DNA from: Blumeriella jaapii
Lineage: Eukaryota > Ascomycota > Leotiomycetes > Helotiales > Drepanopezizaceae
Reading direction: 5' to 3'
Length of the DNA: 64,000 nucleotides
Assembly (NCBI GenBank): GCA_009599575.1
Contig: VWND01000004.1
Span: 984,001-1,048,000 of the forward strand
In this document: in pieces, positions 24,601-36,899 of the stretch
How positions within the stretch are numbered: the first letter of the stretch is position 1
Layout: each line of letters starts with the position of its first letter
Notes under the pieces: model-generated
What the model saw: the letters and a program-made list of their open reading frames with translations, nothing else
Told to the model about the DNA's origin: nothing
Database searches by the model: none
Translations under genes and position numbers: made by a program

Positions 24601-25800
24601 TATCAGTTTAAATTATTCAAAAACCAGGCTTTCGATTATACTTTAGCCGATAAAAAGCTATATAAAATAAAAAACAATATATATTAAAAACGCTTAGTAG
24701 TAAATAATAAAGCCGACAAGTTTTAAGTTATAAAAAAAGCCTACGAAAAAATGTTTTATAGAAAAACTAAAGCCATTTATTACCGAATCAAAAACGATTT
24801 TTAATAAAAAGAATATTTCGAAAATTGCAAAACCTTCGTCAAAAGCTGTATTTTTTGCTAAAAACGAAAGCTTGGCCGAGAAAAGAATTTATTATATCCG
24901 ACGTAATCTTTTGAAATCTGAGAAAAAGTCAATTTCGACGTTATACGCGTATTAATTACCGATCGCGATTATATATGCTTCGTATTCGTTATTAACGATT
25001 TATCCGAATGGCTTAAAAAGCGATTTTTCCGAAACGCTATTTTCGAAGTTATAGCGATTTTTTTTTGAAAAAACGTTATATATCGATACGATTTATTTAA
25101 TAAATTAAATATTAATAATAGGCCCGAAAACAAAAGCGTTGTCGAGACTTTTACAAAAAAATACGGCATTCAACGTATTCAAATTTTAGCCTATAATTCG
25201 AAAAGCAACGGATCCGTTAAACGAAGCTATAAGAATATTTTTGACGGCTTTTTAAAAGCTATTCGAAAAGGTTATAAGCGTTGGTCGCGGAAATTCTCGG
25301 AAATATTTTTTGCTATGCGTATATGCATATACGCCTCTACTGAAATAATCTTATTTTTTATTTAATACGGCAAAAACGCTCGACTGCTTTTGGAAATAAA
25401 ATGGCTTGTGTAAAAGTTTTATAACGTAATTAAAATAAAAACGAAAGCAAATCTATTAGCAATAAAATCTAAGCAATTCGATTACCGCGATATAAATATG
25501 AAAAAAATAATTTTAAAAAAAAAAAAATATAAAAAAGCAGCTAAAAAAATCTGAAATAAAACCAAGGTTTTAAAAAAAACGCTAATCAAAAAGAAAAATT
25601 TGATTTTAATTTACGACGTCCAACGCGTTATTAACAAATCGGCCGATATTAAATTTAATTATAAATGGCTCGAACCCTACGAAATATGCGAAGCCGAGTT
25701 AAATAAAAGTTATTATAAGCTTACGGAATTCGATAAAACAAAATTAAAAAAAACGTTCGCCGCCAACCGGTTAAAGCGATTTTACAAAAAAAACCAGTAA
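21672..25800 (+). pseudogene. Gypsy-B pol: protease, RT, RNase H, integrase, broken
   Basis: The protease core reads ALFDNRAEINCINQKTAE at about 21.98 kb (D-S/T-G-A changed to D-N-R-A). Reverse transcriptase includes YRFIIAIVEINK (23.1 kb), IGLLR (23.3 kb) and YVNDVEVKS at about 23.4 kb; this lineage normally has D-D-V-G-V-K-G-P, so the first catalytic Asp is now Asn. RNase H ends in NIAANGFSKRKR (about 24.24 kb). Integrase shows a C-x-x-C remnant (24.84 kb), IRVLITDRDY and NSKSNGSVKRS (25.2 kb). The C-terminal tail DVQRVINKSADIKFNYKWL (25.6 kb) is well preserved and ends at 25800. Confidence 0.88.
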
Positions 25801-26448
25801 ATCTATTCTTTGGATTTTGATTTAAATAGCGATTTCGATTTCAGCGATTCCGACGACGACTCCGATCAAAGCGATTATACTCCTAAGAAAAAAAAACTTT
25901 TTGGAAAGATCTAAAAACAGCCGAACGACGATTCCGCTGCTGAAAGCATAATTCAAATCGTGATTTTACTTATAACCGAAAAAAAAAAAATGCATACAAA
26001 ATTATTTATTAATTATTCTATTATTTTTGTTATTTATTATTTTTCTTTTTATTATATATCGTTTTATTATTTTTTGTTTTAATATATATTATTTATTTTT
26101 AGGACCTTTTTTTATATTATTTAAAACATTTATTATACTTTTCTTTATTTAACTATACTTTTTTGTTTACCAAAACAAAAGCTTTATATATATTTAAGCC
26201 GTATATCTGATATATTTATATTGCTTACACATTTTACGAAAACTATTTTTTATATATTTTATTATTTGCTACTTTTTGCATTATTTATTTTTTTCGTTGT
26301 TTTAAACGAATGCTTGCCTAAACAATTATAATTTATTAAAAAAACAATATACGGATTTCCGTAATTTTTAAATACAAATATTCTATAATTCCCGTACTTT
26401 TTTCTAATTATTTTTTAACAAATACAACATATTTTTTTTAATTAATAA
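25801..26448 (+). other. AT-rich gap after Gypsy-B pol
   Basis: Very AT-rich, with T-rich stretches around 26,000-26,300 and dense stops in all frames. I see no gene. It separates pol from the unrecognised open region downstream. Confidence 0.6.
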
Positions 26449-29312
26449 ACCTATCGATATTATATCGTTTTTTAAGCAAAGCGTTGCCAAACCTAGCAAA
26501 TTTATTTTTAACTTACTTTAAAACGGAATTATTATACGTAATTTTTCCGAATTTAAGCAAGTATATAATGCCGCTATTTTAAATTAACAAACAGCTTTCG
26601 TAAAAACATTTATAAAATAATTCGATATAATAATTAAAAACGTTAACGAATTTTTATTCGATTACAAAAGCTTCGTTAAAACTGAATTCGTTCGCAAAAG
26701 CCTTAATTACGACAAATTTCTGCTAAACTACGACAACGCTTTAAAAGCTTTCGCCGAAGCAAAAAAAGCTCGAGACAATAAAAAAAAAATAATAAACCGA
26801 ATATTACGCTTTTTGCTAAATCAACGAAAAAAAAATATTTAAAAATACGTTTTTAGCAAAATCACCGGTGTTATTTCACTTCGGCATTTCGCTCGCTTTT
26901 TCGAAACCATTACTTTTACGAAGAAAAAAGTTTGGGTATTAAACGCTTATATTTTCAAAACGCAAGTCCTGAAAGCTAATAATCCAAAAGCTCGCAGATT
27001 TATAAGCTTTTTTACAGCTGTTTATAAATTGATCGACGACGTTATACAATCGCCAAAAAGAATTTTAATCGGCTGCGAAACTTTAAGTCTGATTTTTTTT
27101 CAAAATAAAAAACTAAGCGTCGCTAAATACGGCATTTTTATATCGAAAAAAAAAAACGACGCTATTTCGACATTTAAACTTACGACGACGAAGAAAACGA
27201 AAAAGCTAATATTATTTTCGTTCAGTTCGAAAAAACATACGCGATAGCAATTAATACTTTTAAAGCAGCTAAAATAATTCGGCGATTTTTATTTTCAATT
27301 ATCGAAAACGAATCCGAAAACGAAATCAAAAGCGTAATAATAAACAACCGCTTATTCGAATATAAAAAACTTATTATATTTGTAAAAATAATTTCGGAAA
27401 AAGTAAAAACAAAAAACGTAGAAAAGCGCGCCGATACTTCCGAAATTCTTTTTGTTCGGAAAAAAAAATCATTCACGTCGCTAGCAAAAAAGACACCGCG
27501 AGTAAAAACAGCCGAAAATCGACGCCGAACTACAGGTTTTAAATTAATTAACAAAAAACGCGACGATTCTACGGAATCAGACTTAGAAAACACCGGCATT
27601 CCGAAAGAAAAGGACTTAAACGACCCGGAATCTGACTTTTCGAAACTGAATATATAAATACCAAAAACGCTTATTACGTTTAAAAACGTCGTACCGCTAC
27701 CGCTAATATTTTAAATTTTAATAAAAGCATTTAAGATTTCGATTATTACACGTTTCGACCGAAAAGGTTTAAAAAGAAATATCGAAGTTATCGCGGAGGA
27801 AATTATACAAAAAGCACAAAATCAAATTACTTTGCTTAAAACTTTCGCTTTCGACGACGAAACGATTCAAAAGTTTTACTTCGATACGTTTATATAAAAA
27901 TCAAATGAATTCGTCAGCTTTTTTTTTTTTGCTTCGAACGAAAACTAAACTAAGCTTTTTTCGGAAAATTGCAAATATAATACGCCGAAACAAATAAAAA
28001 AGATTTTTAAAAACGGTGATCCGTTTTTATTCGAGCTTTTTTTCGCTGAGAAACTCCGATTTTTTAATTTCGTTTTTACGAATAACGTTAACGCTAAAAA
28101 AGACGGCAAATTCTGCTATTTCTACGTACGCTGTTACGCGGCGTATTGCGATTTAATTATAAAAAAAGTCGACGTTATCGGCTTCGCTGATCGATTCGCT
28201 ATTATTAAAAATTCGAATTACGACGTATTCGAAATTAATTTTAATAATTAATTTATATTCCGACGAAAAACTGCGAAAACTATTTAAGCACGTGCTAAAG
28301 CTTATCTGAAATACGCAAATTTTAAAGCAGATTTTAAAGTATTTAGCACGATTATAAAACTCGATTAAAATTTAAAAAAGTAAAAGCAACGAATATTTTC
28401 AAAAGCCGATTTTTTTAGCTTTGCGACCGAAGATATATTTTAAAATCTATTTGAATTAAGCTGCGAATTCGTTAATTACGTAAGATTTTATAACGGAGAA
28501 AACAAGCCATTGCTGCATTTTATAAAAGAAAAAATAGCTATATATAAGCATTATTTTCGATTAGTCAAAACCTAAGAAGCGCTTATAGCTTTCTTCGCCA
28601 ATATGTTTTATAATTTTATTTAATAAGCTTTTAAAATGCACCCCGGCTTTTATCTCGCTGTTTTAATTATCCGGAATTTTGAAAACTGCCGCCTTGTAGC
28701 ATATTCTGACGTTCCGATCGCTTTAGGTTTCGCTGGTCCCGACCGTATTATAATTATAAAATTCGATATCGCCGATTTTTAAAAGAAAAAAAGAATCGAA
28801 AATCTTATCGACGCTATTTTCGATTATTACGTTCTGCTTGTATTCGCATACAATTCGGAAATAATCGAAACTTATTTGCAATTATATCACGACGCCAAGC
28901 TAATTAAAACTATTCAGAAAAGCCCAGCTTTTTCGTACTTCAGCGCGTTTAAAATAATAGTCTCGGCTATTTTATCGGATTACAAAACCGAAAACTACGG
29001 AATAAAAAATAAAATAATTTTTATCAGCTTTTCGACTAAGCAAAAAGTTTTCGTTAAATTCAGAACCTAAAAAATCGACGGCGCGATGCTAATCTGCTCG
29101 AATAATTATACGGCGCAGAAATATAAGAATTATTTCGAAAACGACAATTCGATAAGCAATCTAATATTATTTATATTGCGGCGAAAGCAACTATAGCATT
29201 TTCGGTAATTTCGATTGCAAACGACTACTTCCGAACCATTTCGTAGAATAATTTTTTTTACAGGCCTCGAAGCCTTTTCAAAAGCATTCGTCGATAAACA
29301 ACCGTAGTCCGA
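26449..29312 (+). pseudogene. Unrecognised accessory open region of Gypsy-B, first part
   Basis: A plus-strand region with far fewer stops than the other frames. It is readable from about 26449 (SVAKPSKFIF) to the LINE insertion at 29312, with one frame change near 27.13-27.18 kb (the right-hand frame has YDDEENEKAN). The stops present are mostly TAA and TAG where Gln is likely. Distinct parts are an Asp/Glu/Ser-rich segment near 27.5-27.65 kb (STESDLENTG), an aromatic-rich part near 28.0-28.25 kb (DGKFCYFYVRCYAAYCDL) and a hydrophobic-plus-Gly part at 28.64-28.75 kb (ALGFAGPDRI). I recognise no domain and see no clear signal peptide or transmembrane anchor, so it is not an obvious envelope protein. 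The frame resumes after the LINE at 35483. Confidence 0.6.
29301..29312 (+). repeat. LINE target-site duplication, left copy
   Basis: ACCGTAGTCCGA, identical to 35471-35482. It sets the 5' boundary of the LINE at 29313. Confidence 0.93.
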
Positions 29313-29453
29313 CACCTTCAACTATTTTTCCAGAAGCACTTTTTGGAAATAAACATTTAATCACGCCCTTTGGGCACACTTTCTGTATCAAAATCTTTAT
29401 TTCAGACCTTATTCTGAGCTCTCCCGTGCTTTTTACGCGCGATTTGGGCCAGA

Positions 29454-31250
29454 ATGGAGCCTGCTACTTTCAACCGTCCTCTCGATGGCCTCGAGACCTT
29501 AATCCACGCGAATTTCACTCGCGACCAAAAGCTATCCTCCCCTACCAACTTCAACCAACGCCCGAAAAAGCAGCAGCAGCGAGTTAATTATACGATTCCT
29601 CCTCCTTTGCGTCTTAATGATCGGGCGCCCGCAAGCCACGCCGCATCGAACGCTATTAATAGCCGTTTGGATGCGATCGAACGAACAATTTACATTCGAT
29701 ACGCCGTTGTACGCGACTTCAGCAAGTTAATCGACGACTTCGTCTCCTCCTACTAGCAAAAAAACCAAAAGGACTTCGCCCACGACATTGGAAACAAATT
29801 TATCCACTTCCTGTCCGCGTCCGTTTTCGCAAAGACCAGCAACTTCGTCCCTTTTCGCTTTACAAGTCAGAAAGCCTCTTTTGGCGACGACTCCCTCCTT
29901 CCCGCTCCGGCTCCTATCACTTACGCGAGCATAGCTAAAACCCTGAAAAACTCGAAAGCAGACTTCGATACGGCCAAAAACAGAAAGAAATCTACTACGA
30001 ACGGCGGCGCTTCGATTAAATCCATATCTAATCAAACTGCGAGCGCCGCTCTCAATTCAACCCGGGAAAACAAGCGCATCCTAGCCACTCTTCAGCGAAA
30101 AGCCGCGAGGATCGAACCCTTCGTAGCGAGGCAAGCTCTCGTAGCCAAAATCAACGGCCTCACTCTTAAAAAGATTCCTTCCATAACCCCAATCAAAACA
30201 AGTTGAGCCATCAACCCATCAGATCTTACGGTCCGCGATCTGCTTATATCATAGGAAAACAAAAAGATCGTAATACGAATGCTTAGCTGCGAGCATATGC
30301 GCCTGCCGAAAGTATAATACAACTACGCTGTCCCAAGTGTCCCTACAACACTCCGCTCGCATATAAACGGCGAGATTCTGAACATCTCTGAGCTGATCGT
30401 CGAAAAGGTCATTGCTTAAACGAAAAAACGCCCCATCAGCTGCCGATCGTCCCGACACGGGGCTAATCCAGCTAACGGCAAAATCACGTGGATCGTTTCG
30501 TTCACTAAGCCGGTTCGAGCCTTCCGGCTCTTCAACGTCAGCGACGCCTCCAAAGCCATTGAAAAGAAATTTCCCATTGCGATTCACAGCCCCGGCTGCC
30601 AAAGCTATTGCAACCCTTTCAAATGCACCCGCTATTACCGCTGTTAAAATTGCGAGCAACGAAACGATTACCACGACGGGCCGACTAGCCTTAACTGCAC
30701 TTACAAAATTAAATGCGCCAACTGCCATAGACCCTTCGTCGCGGGGCATATAAACTGCCCAGCGGCGCCCAAACGATTAAACGGAAAAGTCCAAAGAAAA
30801 ACAAAAAAAAAGATCGACGCGATCCGCAGACACGAACAACGAGCGTACGCAGCGGCTATTGCCGTCGCCAATGCGCAAGCTCAAAGCCAGGCGGTAAAGC
30901 CTCTCACACCGGCCCTTAAAACAGCGCCAACTCGCAAGCGCAAAGCCTCCTACGCTAAAGCGGCTGTTACAGCCCACGAAAATGCGAGCATCGTAATCAG
31001 CTTCTCTGCCTTCTTTTGCTCGTCGTCCCAAAGATCGGCGGATTCCGGCGGAGCGGCTATCCCAGGCCCATTTATTCCCCTTTCGCAGGCCTTCTTTCAG
31101 GCCACCTCGTCTAAAGACGAAACCCCTAGGCCGATCAAGCCTCGCTTTTCGCGACGGGCTGCGTCCAGCCCGATTTATAATAAAATCGAACTCTCGCAGC
31201 AGTTCGATATCGACGACGAAATAAACGTATGCGTTTCCGAACTTCGATGT
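29454..31250 (+). pseudogene. LINE ORF1 (nucleic-acid binding, zinc knuckles), broken
   Basis: ATG at 29454 (MEPATFNRPLDGLETL). The first 100 codons are open to a TAG that probably replaced CAG, and the frame continues after it. Between about 30.59 and 30.77 kb are C-x2-C-x4-H-x4-C-like knuckles, clearest as KCANCHRPFVAGHINC. The first knuckle is damaged (YRC-stop-NC). The basic tail after the knuckles is Ala/Lys-rich. ORF1 proteins of this class bind the element RNA. Several stops make it non-functional here. Confidence 0.82.
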
Positions 31251-31339
31251 TAAAACATAAACAACGCATACGCAACCGCGGCCGTAGCCGCGATCGACAC
31301 AAGCCCGATACGCTTACCGTAGCGTAAGCAAACGTAAGC

Positions 31340-34300
31340 AAGCAACACTCTGCCTATATTATCATTCTCGAACTATGCTTTTCTAAACAAATTGACGTTG
31401 TTTGCATATAAGAATCTGCTATCTACTTTAACACTACCATTCAAAACCACCCAAAGTACGATTTTTACGCCTTAATACCGGTCTAAAGCATCGGAAATAA
31501 AAAAAAGCGCGAGGCCCAGCGCTCTCGAATGCTAACGTATATCCGAAAAAGCAAAGATATAATTACGAAGCAACGACAATCTATTTCGCGCGATCTGCTA
31601 TAAATCGTAGTTAATAACAAGCCTATTCTTAACGTATACCGTCAGCCTACCATCTATAAAATCATCGACTATATTAAAAACTTAATCCTTTTAAGGAACT
31701 GTTTGATAAAAAGCGACTTTAACGTCAGCTACGATATATTCGATCCGGGCGTCGCTTCTAGCCACAGCGGACCCGCCATCGCAAAATAAGCTTCCGAAAG
31801 CGGCATGAACTTTATTAAAAACCCAAGAGTAGCGACACACCGTTTGAGCAATATCCTCGATCTGACTTTCTCCAATCTATCCTTCGCCAAAACGATTATT
31901 CGAAGCGATTTTTATTTTATTTCCGACCACCAAACTCAGATTACTACGATCAAAGGAAAAAAACGGGTTCTTTTAAAACAGGTGCATCACAAAGTCCCGG
32001 ATTCAGCACTTCCGACCTTTTCGGCGCTCGTGCACACGGGAGTCGCTCGCTTGCCTGACCCTAGAACGCTGACCACGCTAAAGCAAATAGACATTTATAT
32101 GATACAATTCGCAGCAATAATGGACTCGGCCATTTAAACAGCCGGGAAAAGAGACACAGGACAAAGCCACGGTGCCTATTAGTAAACGCCGGAGTGCAAA
32201 GCCGCGCACCGGGCGTATAAGCTTTCCAACATTGCTAATAATCCGATCGCATCGCTCGAATATCGGAATTTTAAAACAGCCGTAGTTAAGGCCAAGCAGG
32301 ACTATTAACGTAACCGAATTAACGGATGTAAATCGGACAGGAACTTCTACCTGCTGATTAGCTAGCATAAATTTATTACGAACCTTAAATCGCCACCTTT
32401 CGAAATCAACGGCCGACTAATCGAAGGTTCGAAGGAAAAAGCTAAGGCGTTATACACGGAAATGCTTCAACGGTTCAATACGGCGGACGATTTGTTCGAC
32501 GACCTTCTTTTAAAGGATAACGATCGAAAACAGACTCTTTTTTAAAATCAAATTATCTTTTTAAAAAAGATCGAGCGCTTTATAATTAAAATATTTAGCA
32601 TATCGCCGAGCGTCGACCGCGTTACGGTTCGGCTGCTCAAAGCCTGCTGAAAGCATATCAAATATATTATGCACGGCATTTTTAATAAGTGCTTCGCTTT
32701 TAGCCACTTTTCGCAGCCATAAAAGCTGGCGGAGGTAGCGATAATGCTTAAGATAAGCAAGCAAAAGCAGATGCATTCGGTGCGATTTTGGCGGCCGATT
32801 GCTTTGCTATTTTATATTTCCAAAGGCCTCGAACGAATCATAGCGAAAAGACTGGCCTGAACAGCTTTTACCTACGGCATTCTTAGCCCGCAATACGGTG
32901 GCGCGCTTCCTAAGCGCTTAGGGATGGATTTGATAGCTTCGTTTATACACGACGTAAAGCGAGCATTATCAGCGAGCAAAAAAATCACCATGATTACGAT
33001 AAACGTTTAAAAAGCGTTCGACGCTTTTCTAATGCGAAGATTGCTTCAACGAATAATTTCGCAAAGCTGGCCCAGACCACTTTTAAAGCTGGTACAAAGG
33101 TTTCTTTCCGACCGCAAATGCGTATGAGACTGGAACAGGCCACTATACAGTTTTACGACGTCAAGTATAAAACCTTTCAAGGCTCGCCTTTCTCGCCAGT
33201 TCTGTATATGCTCTATTTCGCAGAGCTGATAGCACAGGACCCGAAACTTCGATTCGGATACGCTAATAATATCTGCTTTTATCGGGTATCTGATTCGCTG
33301 GACACAAACGTACAACTACTGTCCGAAAACGTCAAGTCGATTTTGCAATAAAGCAATAATAACAAAGTTTTCTTTGCGCCAGAAAAACAAAAAATAATCC
33401 ATATTACTAAAAAAAAATACGATCACGCCTTTTCCTGCGTTATAAACGAAGACAACACGATCGAATCAATTACAACCTCGGAGAAAAAAGAAAAACAGCC
33501 GGCTTTACGATGGCTAAAGGTCTGGTTTGATCGCAAACTGTCGTTTAAAAGATACGTATCTGAACGGGCCACCAAAGCTCGAAAGCTCGCTTTTCATATA
33601 CGAGGGCTAGCGAAAACGATACGGGGCCCTCCGGCTTATTTACTCCGAAAAGCTATAATCATCTGCGTTTTCCCGTTTATTTTGTACGAAGCTAAGACGT
33701 AGTATAATGGTCGCATCAAAACGGTCCGGAACAAAAAAGTTAACACAAGGATGGGCTGGCATCTGGACATAGTGGAAAGCACGATCACGCTGACCGCCAA
33801 AAGCGTTTTGCCAGTATGAAAGACCACTCCGAATATTATACTTTTTCGAAACGCAGGTCTTTCATCAGCGAAAGCGGCTCTGAAAAAAGCCAGACTGAGA
33901 TTCGCGCTACGCTTACGAATAATAGATAAAAATCATCCTTTGGTCAAACGAATACTTTTATCAATAATTATCCGAAGCCGCGGCAAAAGCATTCGACAGG
34001 CTGCAAAAACGAAGGTCGAGCGCGCGGCGACCTGGTTTTCGCCAGTCCTCCGACCCCAACTCCGACCATTTTATTTCTTTTTTAAGTGCCGAACGGATCC
34101 CACCCTAGAAGTAAACAAAAAGAAGGCCGCGAAAGCTTTTAATAAATAATAGGACGAACTGCCCCCCGATGATATTACGATTTTTTTTAATAGTACGAAA
34201 CGATACCTAAATGAAAACAAATTAATTAACTACGGTTATATAGCCTACCAAAATAAAAGAATAATCGGCTCGAACTGTAGAGCGATTAATACGAAGTCCT

Positions 34301-35057
34301 ACGTTTTCGACGCGGAAATGATAAAGGCTCGCACAGGACTGGCCAGAACGCTACGCGCGCAGCCTGCTTATACGTTCGGCCGCATTTGGCTTTGCATCGA
34401 TTCGATTTCGATGATTTAATGCATACGAAAGGACGCGTCATCGATATTATAATAAGCGTTCTACGAGATACAAAATATAATGCTTATATACGACGTCGAA
34501 GTCCGGTGGACCCTAAGACATATGAATATAATCGGCAACGAAGCAGCGGATAAACTCGCTATTTAAAAAAGCAATTAACTCTGGGACCCGAGCATGCCCT
34601 CCGAACCGACGATCTATAGAATACGTTTCTATTATAAATCGATAAGAAACGACGCCAGAATCAAATAGTGGTCTGGATACAAAAACTCTCTTTTTCGGAA
34701 TTATCAGCGGTAGCAACTCGAGTACCGCATCAAAGACCTCTCAGAATTGCATTTATTTCGCTCGGTGTTTCATCGACTTCTGGCGCTTCGCTTTTTATAC
34801 GGCGATTTCCATTGGTATTATACTAAATTTAAATACGCAAACGCGAATCTGAAATGCTTCTGCGGCAAACGCAAAGCTTTATTGCATATCGTAAAGTGCA
34901 AAAAGTTCCGAAAACGATTTCGTCACTGGCCGCAAAAGCCGGATTATTCATCTATTTCGAACACCGAAGTACTGCGATATCTTAGGAAGCTAAACGCGAA
35001 GCAATTCGCGAAACTTTTTTATATTATTAAGTTTTACTCTTTTACCTGCCCTAAGTA
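31340..35057 (+). pseudogene. LINE ORF2 (endonuclease, RT, RNase H), broken
   Basis: The endonuclease spans about 31.35-31.96 kb: DVVCI-stop-E (the C-I-Q-E motif with Gln lost), SDFNVSYDIFDPG and FISDHQTQ (the S-D-H motif). Reverse transcriptase runs about 32.58-33.5 kb: KGLERIIAKRL, FQGSPFSPVLYMLYF and GYANNI at 33.25 kb, where Y-A-D-D has become Y-A-N-N. RNase H is at about 34.29-34.57 kb (FDAEMIKARTGL, RHMNIIGNEAADKL). The C-terminal CFCGKRKALLHIVKCKKF lies near 34.86 kb. The enzyme would nick target DNA and prime reverse transcription on it; this copy cannot. Confidence 0.88.
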
Positions 35058-35470
35058 GATTTTAGGGCAGCGTATTGCCGTCCTAAAGGAAAAGTTTCTG
35101 ATATTGTATTATTAACGTTTAAGAGTTTGAATTAAAAAGTTTTGGATTTCTCGCGCTTTTGCTTTGTATAATCTCGCCGATTGGCTTGACTATTGGTTTT
35201 ACGACTAATAAAAACATTCAGCGGTTTTTACGTTTTGATTTTTTTCGAAGTTTATTTCACAAACACAATAAAAAACCATTCCGCCTGTAAGAAAAAGGCT
35301 CAAATAGCGGACTTTTGTTACACATTTTTTTTATATAACTGCTTTTTCGAGAGTCTTTTGTATATAAAAATCCCCAGCTTAGTACGTTTCCAATGCCCTT
35401 CGGGAGGCTTGAGGTAGCGCAGTTTCACTGCCCCCTCCAGACGTTAAACAATATCATTATCATTATTATC

Positions 35471-35482
35471 ACCGTAGTCCGA
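35471..35482 (+). repeat. LINE target-site duplication, right copy
   Basis: ACCGTAGTCCGA, identical to 29301-29312. Confidence 0.93.
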
Positions 35483-35872
35483 TTTATTAGTCTTACGCGA
35501 AACAAAAGCGTTAATCGGTTTTAATTACGACGAATTAATCGATTATTTTTACGATTTTAATACAAAATTTTTCAGCGCTTTTTGCAAAGCGTAGGACTAC
35601 GTTCAAAAACTGAAATTTATTATTTACGCAGAAAAGTCGTAAAAAGCATTCGTAGCGGCGATATTTAATAATATTATCGACGAAAAAGCTATCAAAACGT
35701 TCGTAAATTTAAACGATACCTCGATTAATATTTTATCGAATTATTTTTCAAAAAAGCAAAATAAACAAAATAATTCAAACGATAAGCGAAACGCTATTCC
35801 TTCGCAAAAGCTAATAGCAAAAAGGCTAAAAACGGATTAAAAAACCGAAAAAGTATAAAATTAAAAAGTTCG
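35483..35872 (+). pseudogene. Unrecognised accessory open region of Gypsy-B, last part
   Basis: This continues the frame that enters the LINE target site at 29312; removing the LINE and one target copy leaves the reading frame unchanged. It includes ETKALIGFNYDELIDYFYDF and SNYFSKKQNKQNNSND, then a cluster of stops near 35.84-35.89 kb, about 100 bases before the 3' LTR. Function unknown. Confidence 0.55.
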
Positions 35873-35986
35873 GCTTTTGGTTAATTAGTTTTTAAATTAT
35901 ATAAAATAAATTAAATTGCATTTATTAAAATTATATTTTTTTTTAATCGTAATTAAAAACGATTACGTATATTATTTGGGACAGGA

Positions 35987-36253
35987 TATAAAACGGTAAT
36001 ACTTTATATTAATAAAAATTAATAATTTTAGCTATAATCGAAGCATGGACCTTTCCGAAACCCTTTGCCATTGACTACTTTTAACAAGTATAAAAGCAAA
36101 GCACCCTTTTAAATAATACTATAAGCACGCAATTTAATTCATATCTTCACTTATTTTTTTTTTCCTTTTTTTAGTCTCTTCTAGGAATTCCCTAGACTAT
36201 TTTACCCACCGACATATGGCCGTATCAGTCTGGTTTTCCTACCTACTTTTACA
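35987..36253 (+). repeat. 3' LTR of Gypsy-B
   Basis: 267 bp, starting TATAAAACGGTAATAC (RIP-altered TG) and ending ACTTTTACA. Pair of 18811-19076. Confidence 0.9.
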
Positions 36254-36507
36254 ATATCATAATATAATAAAAAATTGTTTTAATAATATCGAACTGCCGT
36301 TCCGGTAAATAAAAAAATTTAAATATAAAAATTGAAAAGCAGAAAAATATTAGTTTAAATAATAAAGCTCAAATAAAATAAAATCAATAATCAAATTAGT
36401 TTTCACCTTTTACTTTTTTAATAAAAAGCGTTTATATATAGAAAAAAAAAGGTGGAGCTTTCGACAAAAGTATTTTCCAGAAAACCAGTCGAATTTTATT
36501 TAATATA
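36254..36507. other. AT-rich spacer between Gypsy-B and Gypsy-C
   Basis: No gene or recognisable repeat seen. If the two Gypsy insertions and their duplications are removed, it would join 18679-18810 on one side and 42967 onward on the other. Confidence 0.5.
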
Positions 36508-36512
36508 CTTTT

Positions 36513-36804
36513 TGTTACGATCCTGGCCTGGCTAGTGGTAGTTGCCAGTGGTATAGTTGCCAGTGGTATAGTTGCCAGTGGTATGGTTGCCAGTGGTGAA
36601 TGCTGGTGGTGTTGGATTAAGGTTTGGGCACGGACCACCTCGGCCATTAGGTCTCGCGCTAAGTCACGTGACCCATAAGCGCAACTTATTATACATAAAG
36701 TTCGCGACCCCGAACATTTTAGCTCGGTGTTTTTCTTTAATTTATATGCGTACCTTTTGGTTTATATCATCACTTTTTTAATCACTTTTAAGCTAGCTAT
36801 AATA
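36513..36804 (+). repeat. 5' LTR of Gypsy-C with internal tandem repeat
   Basis: 292 bp, TGTTACGATCCTGGCC... to ...CTAGCTATAATA. It holds four copies of a ~15-bp unit (TATAGTTGCCAGTGG) at 36533-36595; the 3' LTR has three, which explains the 14-bp length difference. Confidence 0.92.
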
Positions 36805-36899
36805 TAAAAAAAGACCAAATAACTTTCGCTGAAAAGCTTTGTATTTACGGTTAAGGATTCGATCTGCTTTTGCAACTCGAACTCTTTTCAGGCCGTCCG

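Larger units (their letters stand above)
29313..35470 (+). mobile_element. Tad1-like non-LTR retrotransposon (LINE), full length
   Basis: 6.16 kb with a 12-bp target duplication and a 3' end made of ATTATC/ATCATT units, which replaces a poly-A tail. Two open reading frames lie in tandem: ORF1 with zinc knuckles, and ORF2 with an endonuclease/exonuclease/phosphatase-type endonuclease, reverse transcriptase, RNase H and a final Cys/His motif. RNase H after RT is typical of the Tad1, I and related clades. It is inserted in Gypsy-B and is visibly more GC-rich than that host. RIP-type stops are nevertheless present. Confidence 0.92.
18811..36253 (+). mobile_element. Gypsy-B LTR retrotransposon, large, with nested LINE
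   Basis: Two LTRs of 266 and 267 bp in direct orientation (18811-19076 and 35987-36253) bracket 17.4 kb; without the LINE the element is about 11.3 kb. ATAT lies just outside both ends and may be a 4-bp target duplication, though in AT-rich DNA this is weak. The order is gag (about 19.85-20.6 kb), protease (about 22.0 kb), reverse transcriptase (22.8-23.45 kb), RNase H (to 24.3 kb) and integrase (24.4-25.8 kb), then an AT-rich gap and a long unrecognised open region interrupted by the LINE. Gypsy gene order and motifs are clear, and it is heavily RIP-mutated. Confidence 0.9.
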
